Positions 13,031 to 23,800 of a stretch of DNA of 64,000 nt are shown piece by piece. The stretch's first letter is position 1. Each line of letters opens with the position of its first letter. The notes under the pieces are model-generated. The model was not told the origin of the DNA. It saw only the letters and a program-made list of their open reading frames with translations, and ran no database searches. Source of the DNA: Zygaena filipendulae (lineage: Eukaryota; Arthropoda; Insecta; Lepidoptera; Zygaenidae); contig OU015661.1 in the NCBI GenBank assembly GCA_907165275.2, forward strand, positions 6,517,501-6,581,500. Direction: 5' to 3'. The position numbers and the translations under genes were made by a program.

Positions 13031-14257
13031 GGTAACAGATTACAAAATAAGCTCTATAATAATGATAATTAGAAGCTAACTAAATATTTTGTGACATACC
13101 TACACAAAATGATTTAGGTACCTATTAGGTGTTGCTAGTTGTTTGACGTACCTAAAGATTAAAATATTGTTTTAAAATAATTCGGTCAAGTTCCAATATT
13201 GAAGCAAATATATTATGTATATAAATTAAGCTGTACCCAACGTTTTGGATCAGAGTTGATTAAGTTAAAAAGTTATTAGTTTAATACTTCATAATTACTT
13301 AGTGCATTGACTATATTCAATAAGTCTTTACGTTTAATTCAAATTAGATTTTTTTTATCTCAGGCAAATATAATAATATAATAATAATCATTTATTCCGG
13401 GATTAAAAAGTCCCATATCACTATTAAATATGGTTAAGGTTCAATTTCCTGTTAGAGCCTTTACACAGGAGCGAAGTAAGCATAAACACTATTTTGTCAA
13501 CGTTAATAGATTAATCGGAAGTCACTTGGTAAGCGAAACACAACCTTATAGATCATCTATTGAAATTTAAAATAATACTGCCATACTCCAAATAAATATG
13601 TACAATATGATTTGGATGAAAACTTATAAACTCGAATTGATTGAACGCAATACAATTTTAGTAAGTAATAATATAGGTATAAGTATGTATTACTTTAAAT
13701 GTAATTTATCTAGACCTAAATCCCTGTTAGTCAACTCATTATGCACATTTTTTTGTATTACGCTAAAAATACAATAGTACCTATAGGTACATAACTAGGA
13801 GATATTTTCATATCATATAAGTAGGTAATTTATCAACAGACTTTATATTTACAAATTTCTGTTGTAAGATTTCTTTGAATATTAAAATTTTTCTAATAAA
13901 AGATTTTTGTTTACAAACATTGCATTTATGTTCAACAAATATAAATTTAAAAAGTACCTTATTTAAACAATTATTAAAATTAGATCACGGGACTCGCGAG
14001 TCACGAACCAAATCTCTAGAAATGGGTAACAATTACGATGACACGCACGACCACATCTCATATTGGAACAAACAATAATGGCTACCACATTTTTGCATGT
14101 CTTGTCGATACGATATACAGTAAAAATCGTCACCACCCCGACCAGTAGGGTTCTACGTAATAAAACAATAAAATTATTATTGAGTTAATTTTGTTCATAA
14201 ATTATAACTTTGCAAATTGAACGAGTTCACCCGGGTGTCATTACGTCATCGCCATGG
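13031..14257. other. Intergenic, nothing recognised
   Basis: AT-rich with simple TAATAA runs near 13370. Short open frames have no protein-like composition. Confidence 0.5.
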
Positions 14258-14402
14258 GGGTCGATTTTTGAATCGCTCGAATTACTATTCGCACTCGGAA
14301 TTGCAAGATTCACGCGTGAATGCTTAAAAAATGTATGAGAATTCGCACGAGAATTCGCGATTCCGTGCGTGAAAGTAATTCGAGCGATTCAAAAATCGAC
14401 CC
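14258..14402. repeat. 145-bp MITE, GGGTCGATTTTTGAATCGC ends
   Basis: Inverted arms of about 29 bp (14258 and 14402) end outward in GGGTCG and CGACCC. Inside are ATTCGCAC repeats. No clear TSD. Confidence 0.65.
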
Positions 14403-14749
14403 ACTGATCTTTTCCATGCGGTTTCACTCGCGTTCACCGTAGTTTAATCGTAGCTTATCTAACTTTCAATTTTAAACGATTAAACGTTTGTACCTATGTA
14501 CATAGATAGTATACATGAGTATTATGGTGGTCCCAATCTTGTTAGTTAATACTATTTTTTAATCATTTGTGACATAAATTCATATTTTGTGATGATGCAT
14601 TTTTAATATTATTTGATGATAACGTTAATAATAACTTCATAATATCTGCAATGACTGCAATGCAATGTTGCCGTCCTTTTACTAAAAGAGAAAACAAAAT
14701 GAATTCACTTAACGATCTTTTAGTAAAAGGACAGCAGAATGAGAATTTA

Positions 14750-14995
14750 CGGTCGCACTCAAGAGTCATTTTAATGATTACTTACTTTATTTTAAGTAAA
14801 GATTTATAAAACAAATCTGCCGCAATCAGAGATGTTCATTAAATTAATGGTTATTGGCATTTAACTAAATGTAATTTAATAAGTTAAATGCCAATTAACA
14901 TTAATTTAATTAATGACTCTGAATGTGCAATTTTGTTTTAAAAATCTTTACTTAAAATTAAGTATTCATTAAAACAACTCTGAGTGCGGCCGATA
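14750..14995. repeat. Palindromic MITE, second copy of the inner element
   Basis: Left arm (GGTCGCACTCAAGAGTC) and right arm (ACTCTGAGTGCGGCCG) are inverted, with TTGGCATTTAACTAAATG near the centre. A small hairpin element lies just left (14673-14732, GTCCTTTTACTAAAAG and inverse). Confidence 0.65.
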
Positions 14996-15205
14996 TCTTA
15001 TTTATTGAAGCTGGTTCCGGTTTTAACGGTGTGCTTTCGAGTTTACCTCGAGAACTCTTTGAATCGGGATTAAAAGTACTCTACGTCTAGTACATCTATT
15101 GAAGATCCTTTTACAGCCGTTACGGGTTTGCAACACTTTGTGTGAATTTTTGCACTTACAATAACAGTAGGTATATAAATATTCCAATAAAATATCTTAT
15201 CACTG

Positions 15206-15354
15206 TTATGCTACTGCTCCACCTGCGTGTTAACGCGTAAATTAGTGCGATAATTTAGATGCGGCCAACATTTTAACGCGTTAACTTACTAACATTACCA
15301 CGTAAGACATTAACATCAACGTTAACGTTAACGCAGGTGGAGCAGTAGCATTAT
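15206..15354. repeat. Small MITE with ATGCTACTGCTCCACCTGCG inverted ends
   Basis: Inverted ends of 21 bp at 15208 and 15351, with AACGTTAACGTTAACGC-type sequence inside. Possible TTA duplication outside. A one-ended relative starts at 9771. Confidence 0.65.
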
Positions 15355-15442
15355 GAAGTGTTCCGCAGTTTAGTCCATTGACTACCTACTGAGAATGTGG
15401 AATATACATATTATCATTATCAATACCTGTAATACCTAAATA

Positions 15443-15495
15443 GTATAGATCTCAGACGAAATAAAAAGACTTTTTATTTCGTCTGAGGTATAGAT
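15443..15495. mobile_element. Ultra-short palindrome (37 bp) with 8-bp TSD
   Basis: Element 15451-15487 begins CTCAGACGAAATAAAAAG and is followed directly by its reverse complement with one extra base at the centre. The 8-bp repeat GTATAGAT flanks it at 15443-15450 and 15488-15495. The arms equal the outer 18 bp of the 740-bp element at 31695-32434. Confidence 0.75.
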
Positions 15496-15744
15496 GTGTA
15501 GTCGTCCACTAAGCGGATTATTATTATTAGTCATCCACTAAATTAGATAAATTCACAAAAGAAGTTGTCAATATATTGTAAATAAATATCACAGTAAAAT
15601 TGTAAATACCGTTAGATTATAATCTCGCGAGATTGTAAACTGTCAAAAGATTGTGAACCGTAAAATAATGCTTAAAATTTAATGCATTTAACGCATTATT
15701 TTTCTGTAGATTTATAATTATGGTTAGGTTTGACTTGTACTGCT

Positions 15745-15955
15745 GACCAAGTTGCGCGAGCCGAGCGAGCGTGCCGCGGCAGTGGCCTGCGATGCGCCAA
15801 AGACAGAGTGTTACCTCTTGCCACAGTCTCGGCGGCAGCGGCGGCAAAAACAAACGGTAGAAAACATACGAAGTGGGCCACAGCTATAAGCGGCGCGAGC
15901 TGTGGCCTACTCCTTATGTTGTGTACCTACCTACCTACCATTTGTTTTTAGTCCG
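15745..15955. repeat. GC-rich hairpin element, second copy
   Basis: GGCGGCAAAAACAAACGGTA, GGGCCACAGCTATAAGCGGC and ACTCCTTATGTTGTGTACCT follow the order at 12798-13030. Confidence 0.55.
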
Positions 15956-17336
15956 TCTTGTAGATTAATAAAAAATATTGGACACCTACCTACCTATTTT
16001 TACTTTTTTTACGTAATCAAACAATAACGGCGATACATTGAGTAGAAATTCCGTGTGACGACTTAGTTATGACGTCGCGAGTCGCGACCTCCCACTCCTG
16101 AATTTTAATGCGTTTTATCTAAGTAGTTTTTCAATAATTCGAAAAACCAAAACATACAATATGTCTGTTATTTTTTTACTATCTAACTGATGGACTAAAT
16201 ACAATTTTGATTTTTATACCTTGTCATCATGCCTATTGTATATCATATAAAAATGTTTTTCAATCGGCTTTCAAATCTCGTAAAAAAAAGATATTAGGAA
16301 AGATAATTTTGCGTTTAGCGGACGATTATTATTCGTCCGTTTATTGGACGACTAGCAACAGTCAAATACTATAATATCTACTTTGTTGGCATTCTTATGT
16401 AAAGAAACGTATTTACTTGTTTTTTTAAAGAATCACTAATATTGATTACGAAAATACAGCCTTCGATCCAAAGACAAATATAGTTTTTTTAACAGTAGGT
16501 AGGTACATACAATAGGTACAATTCGTTATTTTAATGACGACGCATCGTCATTAAAACGTAGGTATACGGTTTATGTACCTAGTACCGACAAACGTACATA
16601 AGATCATCATATTGTTTTATCTCAACTTGTCCAAATATGTATGTAGATTCACGGCAGAAAATGCAATTAAGTTGATTAAAATAATTTAGTATCATCTTAC
16701 TTCGGAAAGGTCAATCATTAGAAATTAGCATGGCAAATACATAGAACCACTTGGAGCGACAAGCAATACCCTTTTCGTGCAAACTGGTAATAGTTATAGC
16801 TCTTAAGTCAAACGAGTTAATGTTGAGATTCATATAACTACTACACAATACGATATTATTTGGATGTTCGATAGCTGTAATCTCGTAAGTCGTAACTGAC
16901 ACATTAGAATTACGATTAAAACGCAGATTTGATCTTACGACTAGTAAATATAAAAAAAACGTTCAACCTGTTACACGGAGTTTACTTAGGTGCCTAGATA
17001 TAGATAGGTCATTGATATACCACACCATGGATATGAGATAGGTACATAATTAGTTTAGTAACAATTGTTTCTCTTTAGGTAGATACTCAATGTTATCGTC
17101 TCTTTACTTTTTGATTTAATACTTTAGCACCTTACATAAACCAATAACAGTCATTTTATAAAAAAAAATCCTACCATTAACTATATTATCACATTATAAA
17201 TTGCACATCCAGAAAATCGAGCAGCCATTATGTTAAAACACACTCACAGAAAAAAGTTAGCATTTGCTAACTTCACCAACACTTAATGTTCTGAATGCTT
17301 GTGTAGAAAACTTGGTTTTACACCATAACATGTCAA
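15956..17336. other. Downstream of the LAP gene, nothing beyond repeat fragments
   Basis: Contains an inverted fragment of the 43835 repeat (15950-16230) and the LAP 3' UTR. TCATTGATATACCACACCAT at about 17012 recurs at 43034. No PDZ-coding exon was seen. Confidence 0.5.
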
Positions 17337-20057
17337 CTATCCTCCAGTACCATTAAAATATTGAGCATGTTTGGTATAAGGAGCCACTACATGGTAAGGA
17401 GGAGGCTGACCTCTACTGTACACTGGTTCAGACACTGCACTTGGACTATGTCGATGATTTGCAACACTAGGCGGATTTGAAGACGATGGTGCGCCATCAT
17501 ACAAATCGTACATATTTTGACTTGTAGGTGAGTGTACATGACTGTAACTGCCATCTTCTGATATAAGAGGTGTATTAGTCATACGATATGGGTTTGTTGT
17601 ACTTGTGTGTCCAGTTGGTGAGTATAGTTCTGGTGACATTGAAGAACAAACATATGTGGGACTCGAAAGGGACACACCACAGTTAATATTAGCATTTGCA
17701 GAATGATGTCCCGGCGCCGGATAGTAAGTGTCAATTTGTCTTGGATACATGTTATACATGCTTAAATTTGGCATTGTTGTGGAGCTAACTACTTGACTAA
17801 TCGTAGGAACTCTAGGGTTGTGTAAATTACGACCTTCATTTGCATGATAAACATCATAGTTTCGTTGGACATAAACTTTGTCCTTGGTTGATGCATAACT
17901 GTCACTATTGTACACATTTTCATGATAATTACCATCATTGACAGAATAATAGTCACCATGATCTCTTCTAATGTGAGCTTGTTCATAAGCAGGAACACTA
18001 TTATGTACATTTTTTATACCATAAGGAGTTTCATCAAAATGTGGTGCAAGCACAGTTTCATTGTTTGAACATCTATCTTGAGAACTAAGGCTCAAGCGTT
18101 GCATTTGATTTTGAGATTCCCTTGAACTGCTTCGATAGTTACTATCATTTTGTTGATAGTTTCTGTGATCCATATGGTTTGCATAGATAGTATGTTGAAT
18201 TGAAGTGTTAACTTCATCTTTGTCCATATTGCTTCTCTTAATATAGTGACTTTGTGATGCAACATAATCAGAGCTATCATCTTTGTAGTTGTTAGTTTTA
18301 ATATTATCTTCATTCTTTTCAGGATAAAGTGCATGATCAACACTTTTATAAGTTGTATCCTGCTCATATGTAAGGTCTAAAGGCTTATCATATGCATTCT
18401 CAGCAGAAAGATTATCGTAAACAGATAATTTCATACTATCTTTAACTGACTCAGTTTTGTCTTCATCATCACATACATTGTCACTTTGTATTTTATTATC
18501 TGATGCAAATCGTTGCTGCAAAGTTGGAGTAATTTTAGCTGCTTTTATATGTACTGCATTTTGCATGGGTGGAGAAACATCTTGAGTACCATCCTTATGT
18601 ATATTTCTGGCATGTTTAGCCAAAGCCCTTAACTCTTTGGGATATGGAGTTGGAGCTCTTCGTAATTGGCCAGGTTTCTCTGGAATCTTTGGAGTGACTT
18701 TCATATCAACAAAACTAATGTGACGAGAACCTGACTGTGTTTCAGTAGTATGTTTTTCATTATCCAACTTTGTTTCAATGGGAGTTAAAGGCACTTGAGG
18801 AAAGAGGAAACAAGTTAGCACTTGTTCATAAGTATGAGGATCTATTTCCGAATGCATAGGCACTAAGGGTTTACTTTGGTTTTCAGACAGCCAGAGGGCT
18901 ACTAAATTATCACAATTCAACAAAGACTGGGGAAGACAGCTTAGAGAATTTCTTACTAAATTTATAACTCTTAAAGAAGATAAATGTCCAATTTCTGGAG
19001 GGATTTTTGTAAGTTTATTCGCTCGGAGTGATAAAACAGATAATTTTGTACAACTTCCAATTTCTGGAGGTATGGCCCTCAAAATGTTATCATCAATGTT
19101 TATGTATTGAAGTTTCCTCAGCAAACCAATGGATGATGGTATCTTATCCAAATAATTACACATAAGCATCAGTTCTTCAAGATTTTTTAGCTGCCCAATA
19201 CTTTCTGGTAAAGAGTATAGTTTATTGTTATCTAATTTTAAGGTAGTCAAATTACTTAGCTGTCCTATACTGTCTGGAAGCTGTGTCAAGCTATTTGAGG
19301 ATAAACTCATGTCAACTAATCGGGAACAATATCCAATTTCAGGAGCTATTTCTTCTATCATATTATTGCTCGCTTCTAAATGTACTAAGCTCTCAAGTGG
19401 TTTTATTAGAGATGGTATATTTGTCAAACTGTTGCTATCAATCCACAGTTCTTTTAATTTCAAGAATCTTCCTATAACTTCAGGGAATTGTTGAAACTCA
19501 TTTTGACCCAAATCCAATCTTTGAAGTTCAGTTGAACGGGAGAGACTCTTTGGTAAAATCATCAGGTAATTGTCCCTCAGTTCAAGGATACGTAAATTAG
19601 CAAGCCTACCAAAATTTCCTGGTAGATATTCTAGATAAGTATCATTCAGGTATAACTCTTGTACACCAATTAAATTAGTGATAGCATCTGGTAGCTTCTC
19701 TAAAGGATTAACACTAAGATCTAAAAATAACAAATATTTCAATACTTTCATTGTATCCGGCAAAGAAGCCAGTGTGTTTCTGCTGATATTCAAGTGATGT
19801 AAGTTTATCAATGAGGATATTGCTGTGGGAATGGCTTGCAGTTCATTATCACTTAGATCTAGATACTTCAATCCATGGCACATGAAGAGCTGTCGGGGCA
19901 GTTCGGATATACGATTACTTTGACACAGAAGAGTTTCAAGTGTCCTCTCGTAGATGAACACTTCCGTTGGCACGTCCGTTAACGACTGATGTGAATAGTC
20001 CAACTCAACGACATCTTCCACTCCCGGTCTAACACAACACAAAAAATCAAAAGGCAT
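17337..20057 (-). CDS. LAP-type leucine-rich repeat scaffold protein, Lap1/LANO-like, no PDZ
   Basis: Single uninterrupted 906-residue reading frame, ATG at 20057, TAG at 17337. Residues about 15-400 are about 16 consecutive 23-residue leucine-rich repeats of the LxxLxLxxNxLxxLPxxIxxL type, followed by a LAP-specific segment (IDPHTYEQVLTCFLFPQVP). LAP proteins (Scribble, Erbin, Densin, LANO, fly Lap1) sit at the basolateral cortex and organise epithelial polarity. Cys7-Cys8 in the N-terminus (MPFDFLCCVRPG) match where family members are palmitoylated. The C-terminal half (about 450-906) is low-complexity, rich in Asn, Tyr, Ser and His, probably disordered, with a PPPY motif at 885-888 that could bind WW domains. 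No PDZ domain is present in this frame, unlike fly Lap1 and Erbin but like vertebrate LANO. A downstream PDZ exon was looked for on the minus strand to 15900 and not seen. Membership of the family is firm; which member is not. Confidence 0.86.
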   Translation of the reverse strand: MPFDFLCCVRPGVEDVVELDYSHQSLTDVPTEVFIYERTLETLLCQSNRISELPRQLFMCHGLKYLDLSDNELQAIPTAISSLINLHHLNISRNTLASLPDTMKVLKYLLFLDLSVNPLEKLPDAITNLIGVQELYLNDTYLEYLPGNFGRLANLRILELRDNYLMILPKSLSRSTELQRLDLGQNEFQQFPEVIGRFLKLKELWIDSNSLTNIPSLIKPLESLVHLEASNNMIEEIAPEIGYCSRLVDMSLSSNSLTQLPDSIGQLSNLTTLKLDNNKLYSLPESIGQLKNLEELMLMCNYLDKIPSSIGLLRKLQYINIDDNILRAIPPEIGSCTKLSVLSLRANKLTKIPPEIGHLSSLRVINLVRNSLSCLPQSLLNCDNLVALWLSENQSKPLVPMHSEIDPHTYEQVLTCFLFPQVPLTPIETKLDNEKHTTETQSGSRHISFVDMKVTPKIPEKPGQLRRAPTPYPKELRALAKHARNIHKDGTQDVSPPMQNAVHIKAAKITPTLQQRFASDNKIQSDNVCDDEDKTESVKDSMKLSVYDNLSAENAYDKPLDLTYEQDTTYKSVDHALYPEKNEDNIKTNNYKDDSSDYVASQSHYIKRSNMDKDEVNTSIQHTIYANHMDHRNYQQNDSNYRSSSRESQNQMQRLSLSSQDRCSNNETVLAPHFDETPYGIKNVHNSVPAYEQAHIRRDHGDYYSVNDGNYHENVYNSDSYASTKDKVYVQRNYDVYHANEGRNLHNPRVPTISQVVSSTTMPNLSMYNMYPRQIDTYYPAPGHHSANANINCGVSLSSPTYVCSSMSPELYSPTGHTSTTNPYRMTNTPLISEDGSYSHVHSPTSQNMYDLYDGAPSSSNPPSVANHRHSPSAVSEPVYSRGQPPPYHVVAPYTKHAQYFNGTGG

Positions 20058-20374
20058 TTTATTTTAAAGGCACTTCCACTCGTACACCAATAATGACGGA
20101 CGAAATAAGTAACTCAGTAACTCATAAAAACACCTGCTGAACTTCACAGATACACTAATCTTGAGTCCTGTCCTCTGGTTGAGACAAGGCGGTTGATCAG
20201 CGTCTGATTTTATTCATTAGTAATTATCTAAAAATTACAACTGTTCAAGTATTGACCCGATCTTTGCCATTGAACTCCAGCCATTGGTACCTACTCCATC
20301 AACAAAAATACATTCACAAAACATTTAAAAATTTCATTTTTGACATTTTGAATGCATTTTGATGACAGAGACGT

Positions 20375-20560
20375 TTTTTTTTGGTAAATTAGTTTCCCCT
20401 TTCGGGAAAGGCAAAAAAAACTTAGTCCATACAGCCAATTTGGATGTTTTTTTTCTCTCCCTAATAAGTTATTTATGTCGAAATTCTTAAGTGAGATGCA
20501 TTTCGATGCTTTGCCGAAACTTTTGGCAGCTAACGGTCGAAATGGCAGAAATCTTTATCA
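20375..20560. mobile_element. Fragment of the same foldback upstream of the LAP gene
   Basis: TTTTTTTTTGGTAAATTAGT, CTTAGTCCATACAGCCAATT and GTGAGATGCATTTCGATGCT follow in the order seen at 33637 and 42390, with internal deletions. Confidence 0.6.
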
Positions 20561-20656
20561 TACCTGTCACCTGTGCGTAAAAGCCAGGCGCCTCGGGTTA
20601 GATAATCAAATCGATTCTTAAGTGCCGCGGCCCGGGTATGATCGGCCATGAGTCAT

Positions 20657-20691
20657 GACTACATCAGTGATTACCTTCTCTCGGACTACAT
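20657..20691. mobile_element. 19-bp unit CAGTGATTACCTTCTCTCG with 8-bp TSD
   Basis: The unit at 20665-20683 is flanked by GACTACAT at 20657-20664 and 20684-20691. It is the reverse complement of the unit at 43140 with one base missing, and lies between the LAP gene start and the SAS-6 end. Confidence 0.65.
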
Positions 20692-20869
20692 CTAATGATA
20701 ATAAACCCCACCAAAACCATGCCAGAATCAATAAGCACTATCCAAGTAGGTCTGTGTAATATCAATTTACATTATTTTACTTATATTACTGACTTAAAGG
20801 TAGCGGACGGTATAAACGATTACGATAGTAAAACATAGTTTATTGTACTAAAATTTACACGGATAAATA

Positions 20870-23800
20870 CTATCTCGGAAAGAACGCAGAGACTGGTGTT
20901 ACTCTGTAAGTAGATTTCCCACTTTTCTTTTCTCTATAATCCACCCTTGGCAAATTAATGTTTTTATTTTCTTTTCCTTCGGATCTTTCTGAATGGGCTG
21001 ATTTAAGTTTTTCTGAACCTGTAAATACAATATTTATTACTGATCTCAATAAAGTAAACTACAAAATTTGGATAAAAATTAACAAATAGGTAGGAATACT
21101 TTGACTTTACTTTTGATAGTTCTGTCATTCTCATCATCAGCTGGTTTAAGATACTTCGGATTTAGACCAATATTTAATGCATTCCCTCGAGTCTCTGTTG
21201 TTGGTACTGGACTATCCTCAATATTAGATCTGTGACAAAAATTACACATCAATCCAAAAACCAAAGCAAGTCCGATATTTAAATAGATTACTAAATAATA
21301 ATAAAACATTGGACACGTATTTTGGCGCAAAAATGTGAGGAGACCCGACCCCAAATAACGGGATCAGGGACGGGAGAAGAAGACACAGCGATCAATGACA
21401 TTCTATGTTTGAGTCGAAATCAGGTGTGACGTCACGCCTAGGGCTTCCTATTCGTATTATTCGAATATTCGCCTAATTTACTGTTCGAATATTTGGCTCA
21501 TCACTATTCGAATATTTCGAATTTTTCGAATACTTCCTATCTGAAGAATAAAAAGTCTTTTAAGCTAGAATCTAGTGCGTAATTCGTTGATTTTATATAG
21601 CTTATCACGAATTTGTTATAAAAAAAAGTTATTAAACATTTATTACGATTAAATGCTATTTTTATTGTAAAAACAACCAGGCAAAGATCTCTTATCACTT
21701 TTAGTACCAAAATTTCAAGATATTAAGAGTGATTTTCTTAACCTAACAAAAACAAATTAAATCGACTTCTAACATTAACTTCTCTTCTTCTTGACTAATT
21801 CTCCTGTACTAAAATAAAATTAACCAGATAAATTCTTCAGCTGAATAAAATAGAAAATGCTTAGATTTCTGTCAATTTGTCAAACCACGTGTATTATTAC
21901 GACTAAGATTTTAAAAAATAACCATAGCAAAGTAAACTATTTTTCTTCTTCGGCACATTTTTGACGTAGTCGAGGTTAATATCTTGCAGCAAGATCCATC
22001 TTTCTCTGTCTTCTGTGACACGTGCGCAATCAAGCAAGGATCCGTCTACTGGAGATTTGATCTGGTTTGTTTACCACATGGGTGACTTGCCACGCAGTCT
22101 CGTGCATTCTTCTTTGTTCTCTGCAATATTGTCCCGGTGCGTCACGTGTCCGAAGAATTGAGAGTGTTAAGCTACAATAATTGATAAACGCCATTTGATG
22201 CGAAGTTCTCATAGTATACAGATGTTGGTGGGCAACTCTGTCCACGATACTCTCAACGGTTTTTTCCCACGCCATATTTCTAGGGCACCTGTGTTCTTCT
22301 CCTGGAATTCTCCCAGGAACTATATCTCAGTAGCGTGTTTCAATATGAGGAACACCAGAGTCTAGTCAGTTTTGTAACTTTTGTGATGTTACGGTTCTTC
22401 CAGAGTATTTTCAACTGGCACATGGCGAACCTAGTAATAGGCATACGTCGCTTGATTTCAACCTCGTAGCCACCCTTGCTTAATAATGAGAACAGAACTC
22501 CTGGATGAACAAAACATCATCATATCAGCAGAAAGACATCCACTGCTAGAAATAGGTGTCCCCAAAGATCGCCACAAAGACTAATCCTTCTCTTCCCACG
22601 TGTTGCAGTGTCATACTTGTGCGTAGGATGTCACAATTATCACTTTGGACGACTGGGCAATTTCAAACTGGGTGTTTTCAAACCGAATTCAATACTGCGA
22701 AGCGAAATGGAATCTGTGTATCATATTATCATCAGCATCTCTACGAAATTAGGCTTTTTTTTTGTTTTAGATTATAATTATGTACGCAAATTTAGAGTAG
22801 GGATCATTTTCCATTTTTGTCAAAAAACACGAGAATTTGATAGAATTTTGTGTCAATAATAGAAGAATTTGAGTAGTTAATTTTGAATATTTTTATTTTT
22901 TGTCGATTAGAAGTTGATTTAATTAGTATATTGATATTTTACCAATTCCATTATAATACTAAAGGAGATATTTGTCTTATGGTTTAGATAAAAGTCTTTG
23001 GTGCCAGTAAATGTACTCGAATATTAATTGCTTGATTTTAAAATCCATGAATTATGTGGTTTTTTTTTAAATTAAAAGGACATTTTTTCTTTAGATACAA
23101 ATTATTTGAAATATTCGAAAAATTCGAATATTGGCTTTAGAACTATTCGAAATATTCGAATAGGAAAAATGGACGAATATTGGAAGCCCTAGTCACACCA
23201 CACGGTACATAACAAACGTGGTTATGACGTCACGAGCCCCCACTCCGAAACATTAATGCACTTTATCTAAGTACCTACCTACTTTTCCATTAATTTATAA
23301 AAGTAAACTATACACGTCACGTGTTTTTTCTAACTGATGGACTAAATAAAATTTTGATATTCATACCCCAGCAACCTCAGACGAAACTTTTTATTTCGTC
23401 TGAGCAGTGAGCCGGCAACATGCTTTGCTCTTTTGACGTAGTCAATATCCACTACAGGGAAATCTTGCGCTTTTTCGAGCTATATTCAAATATGACAATG
23501 TTTTTATTAGTTTCAAATAAACTCACAGTTTTGATGTTGCATAAAAGTTAACTGTAGATTCATCTGATAACGGCTGAGAGGAATTCATTTGGTTATGTTT
23601 AGATAATATAAAATAAGGAGTGGAACTTGATGCAGTCTGTACATTAGTGCCAGTTTTTTGTTGCATGTTGTCTATTGGTCCATAAGAGCTCTCTAGCTTT
23701 TTATGAAGCCATTGTATAACTGCAATAAAAAGAATTATTATGTAACGCTAAACGTATTTTTATTACCTACTATGGCTATAGCGGTTTCACCAGCGTGAAT

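Noticed and set aside
18092..18367. Frames within the LAP gene in other registers
   Set aside because: Shadows of the 906-residue coding frame.
22030..22275. 81-residue frame inside the 21439-23191 element
   Set aside because: Inside transposon debris in a SAS-6 intron; I could not assign it to a transposase or reverse transcriptase motif.
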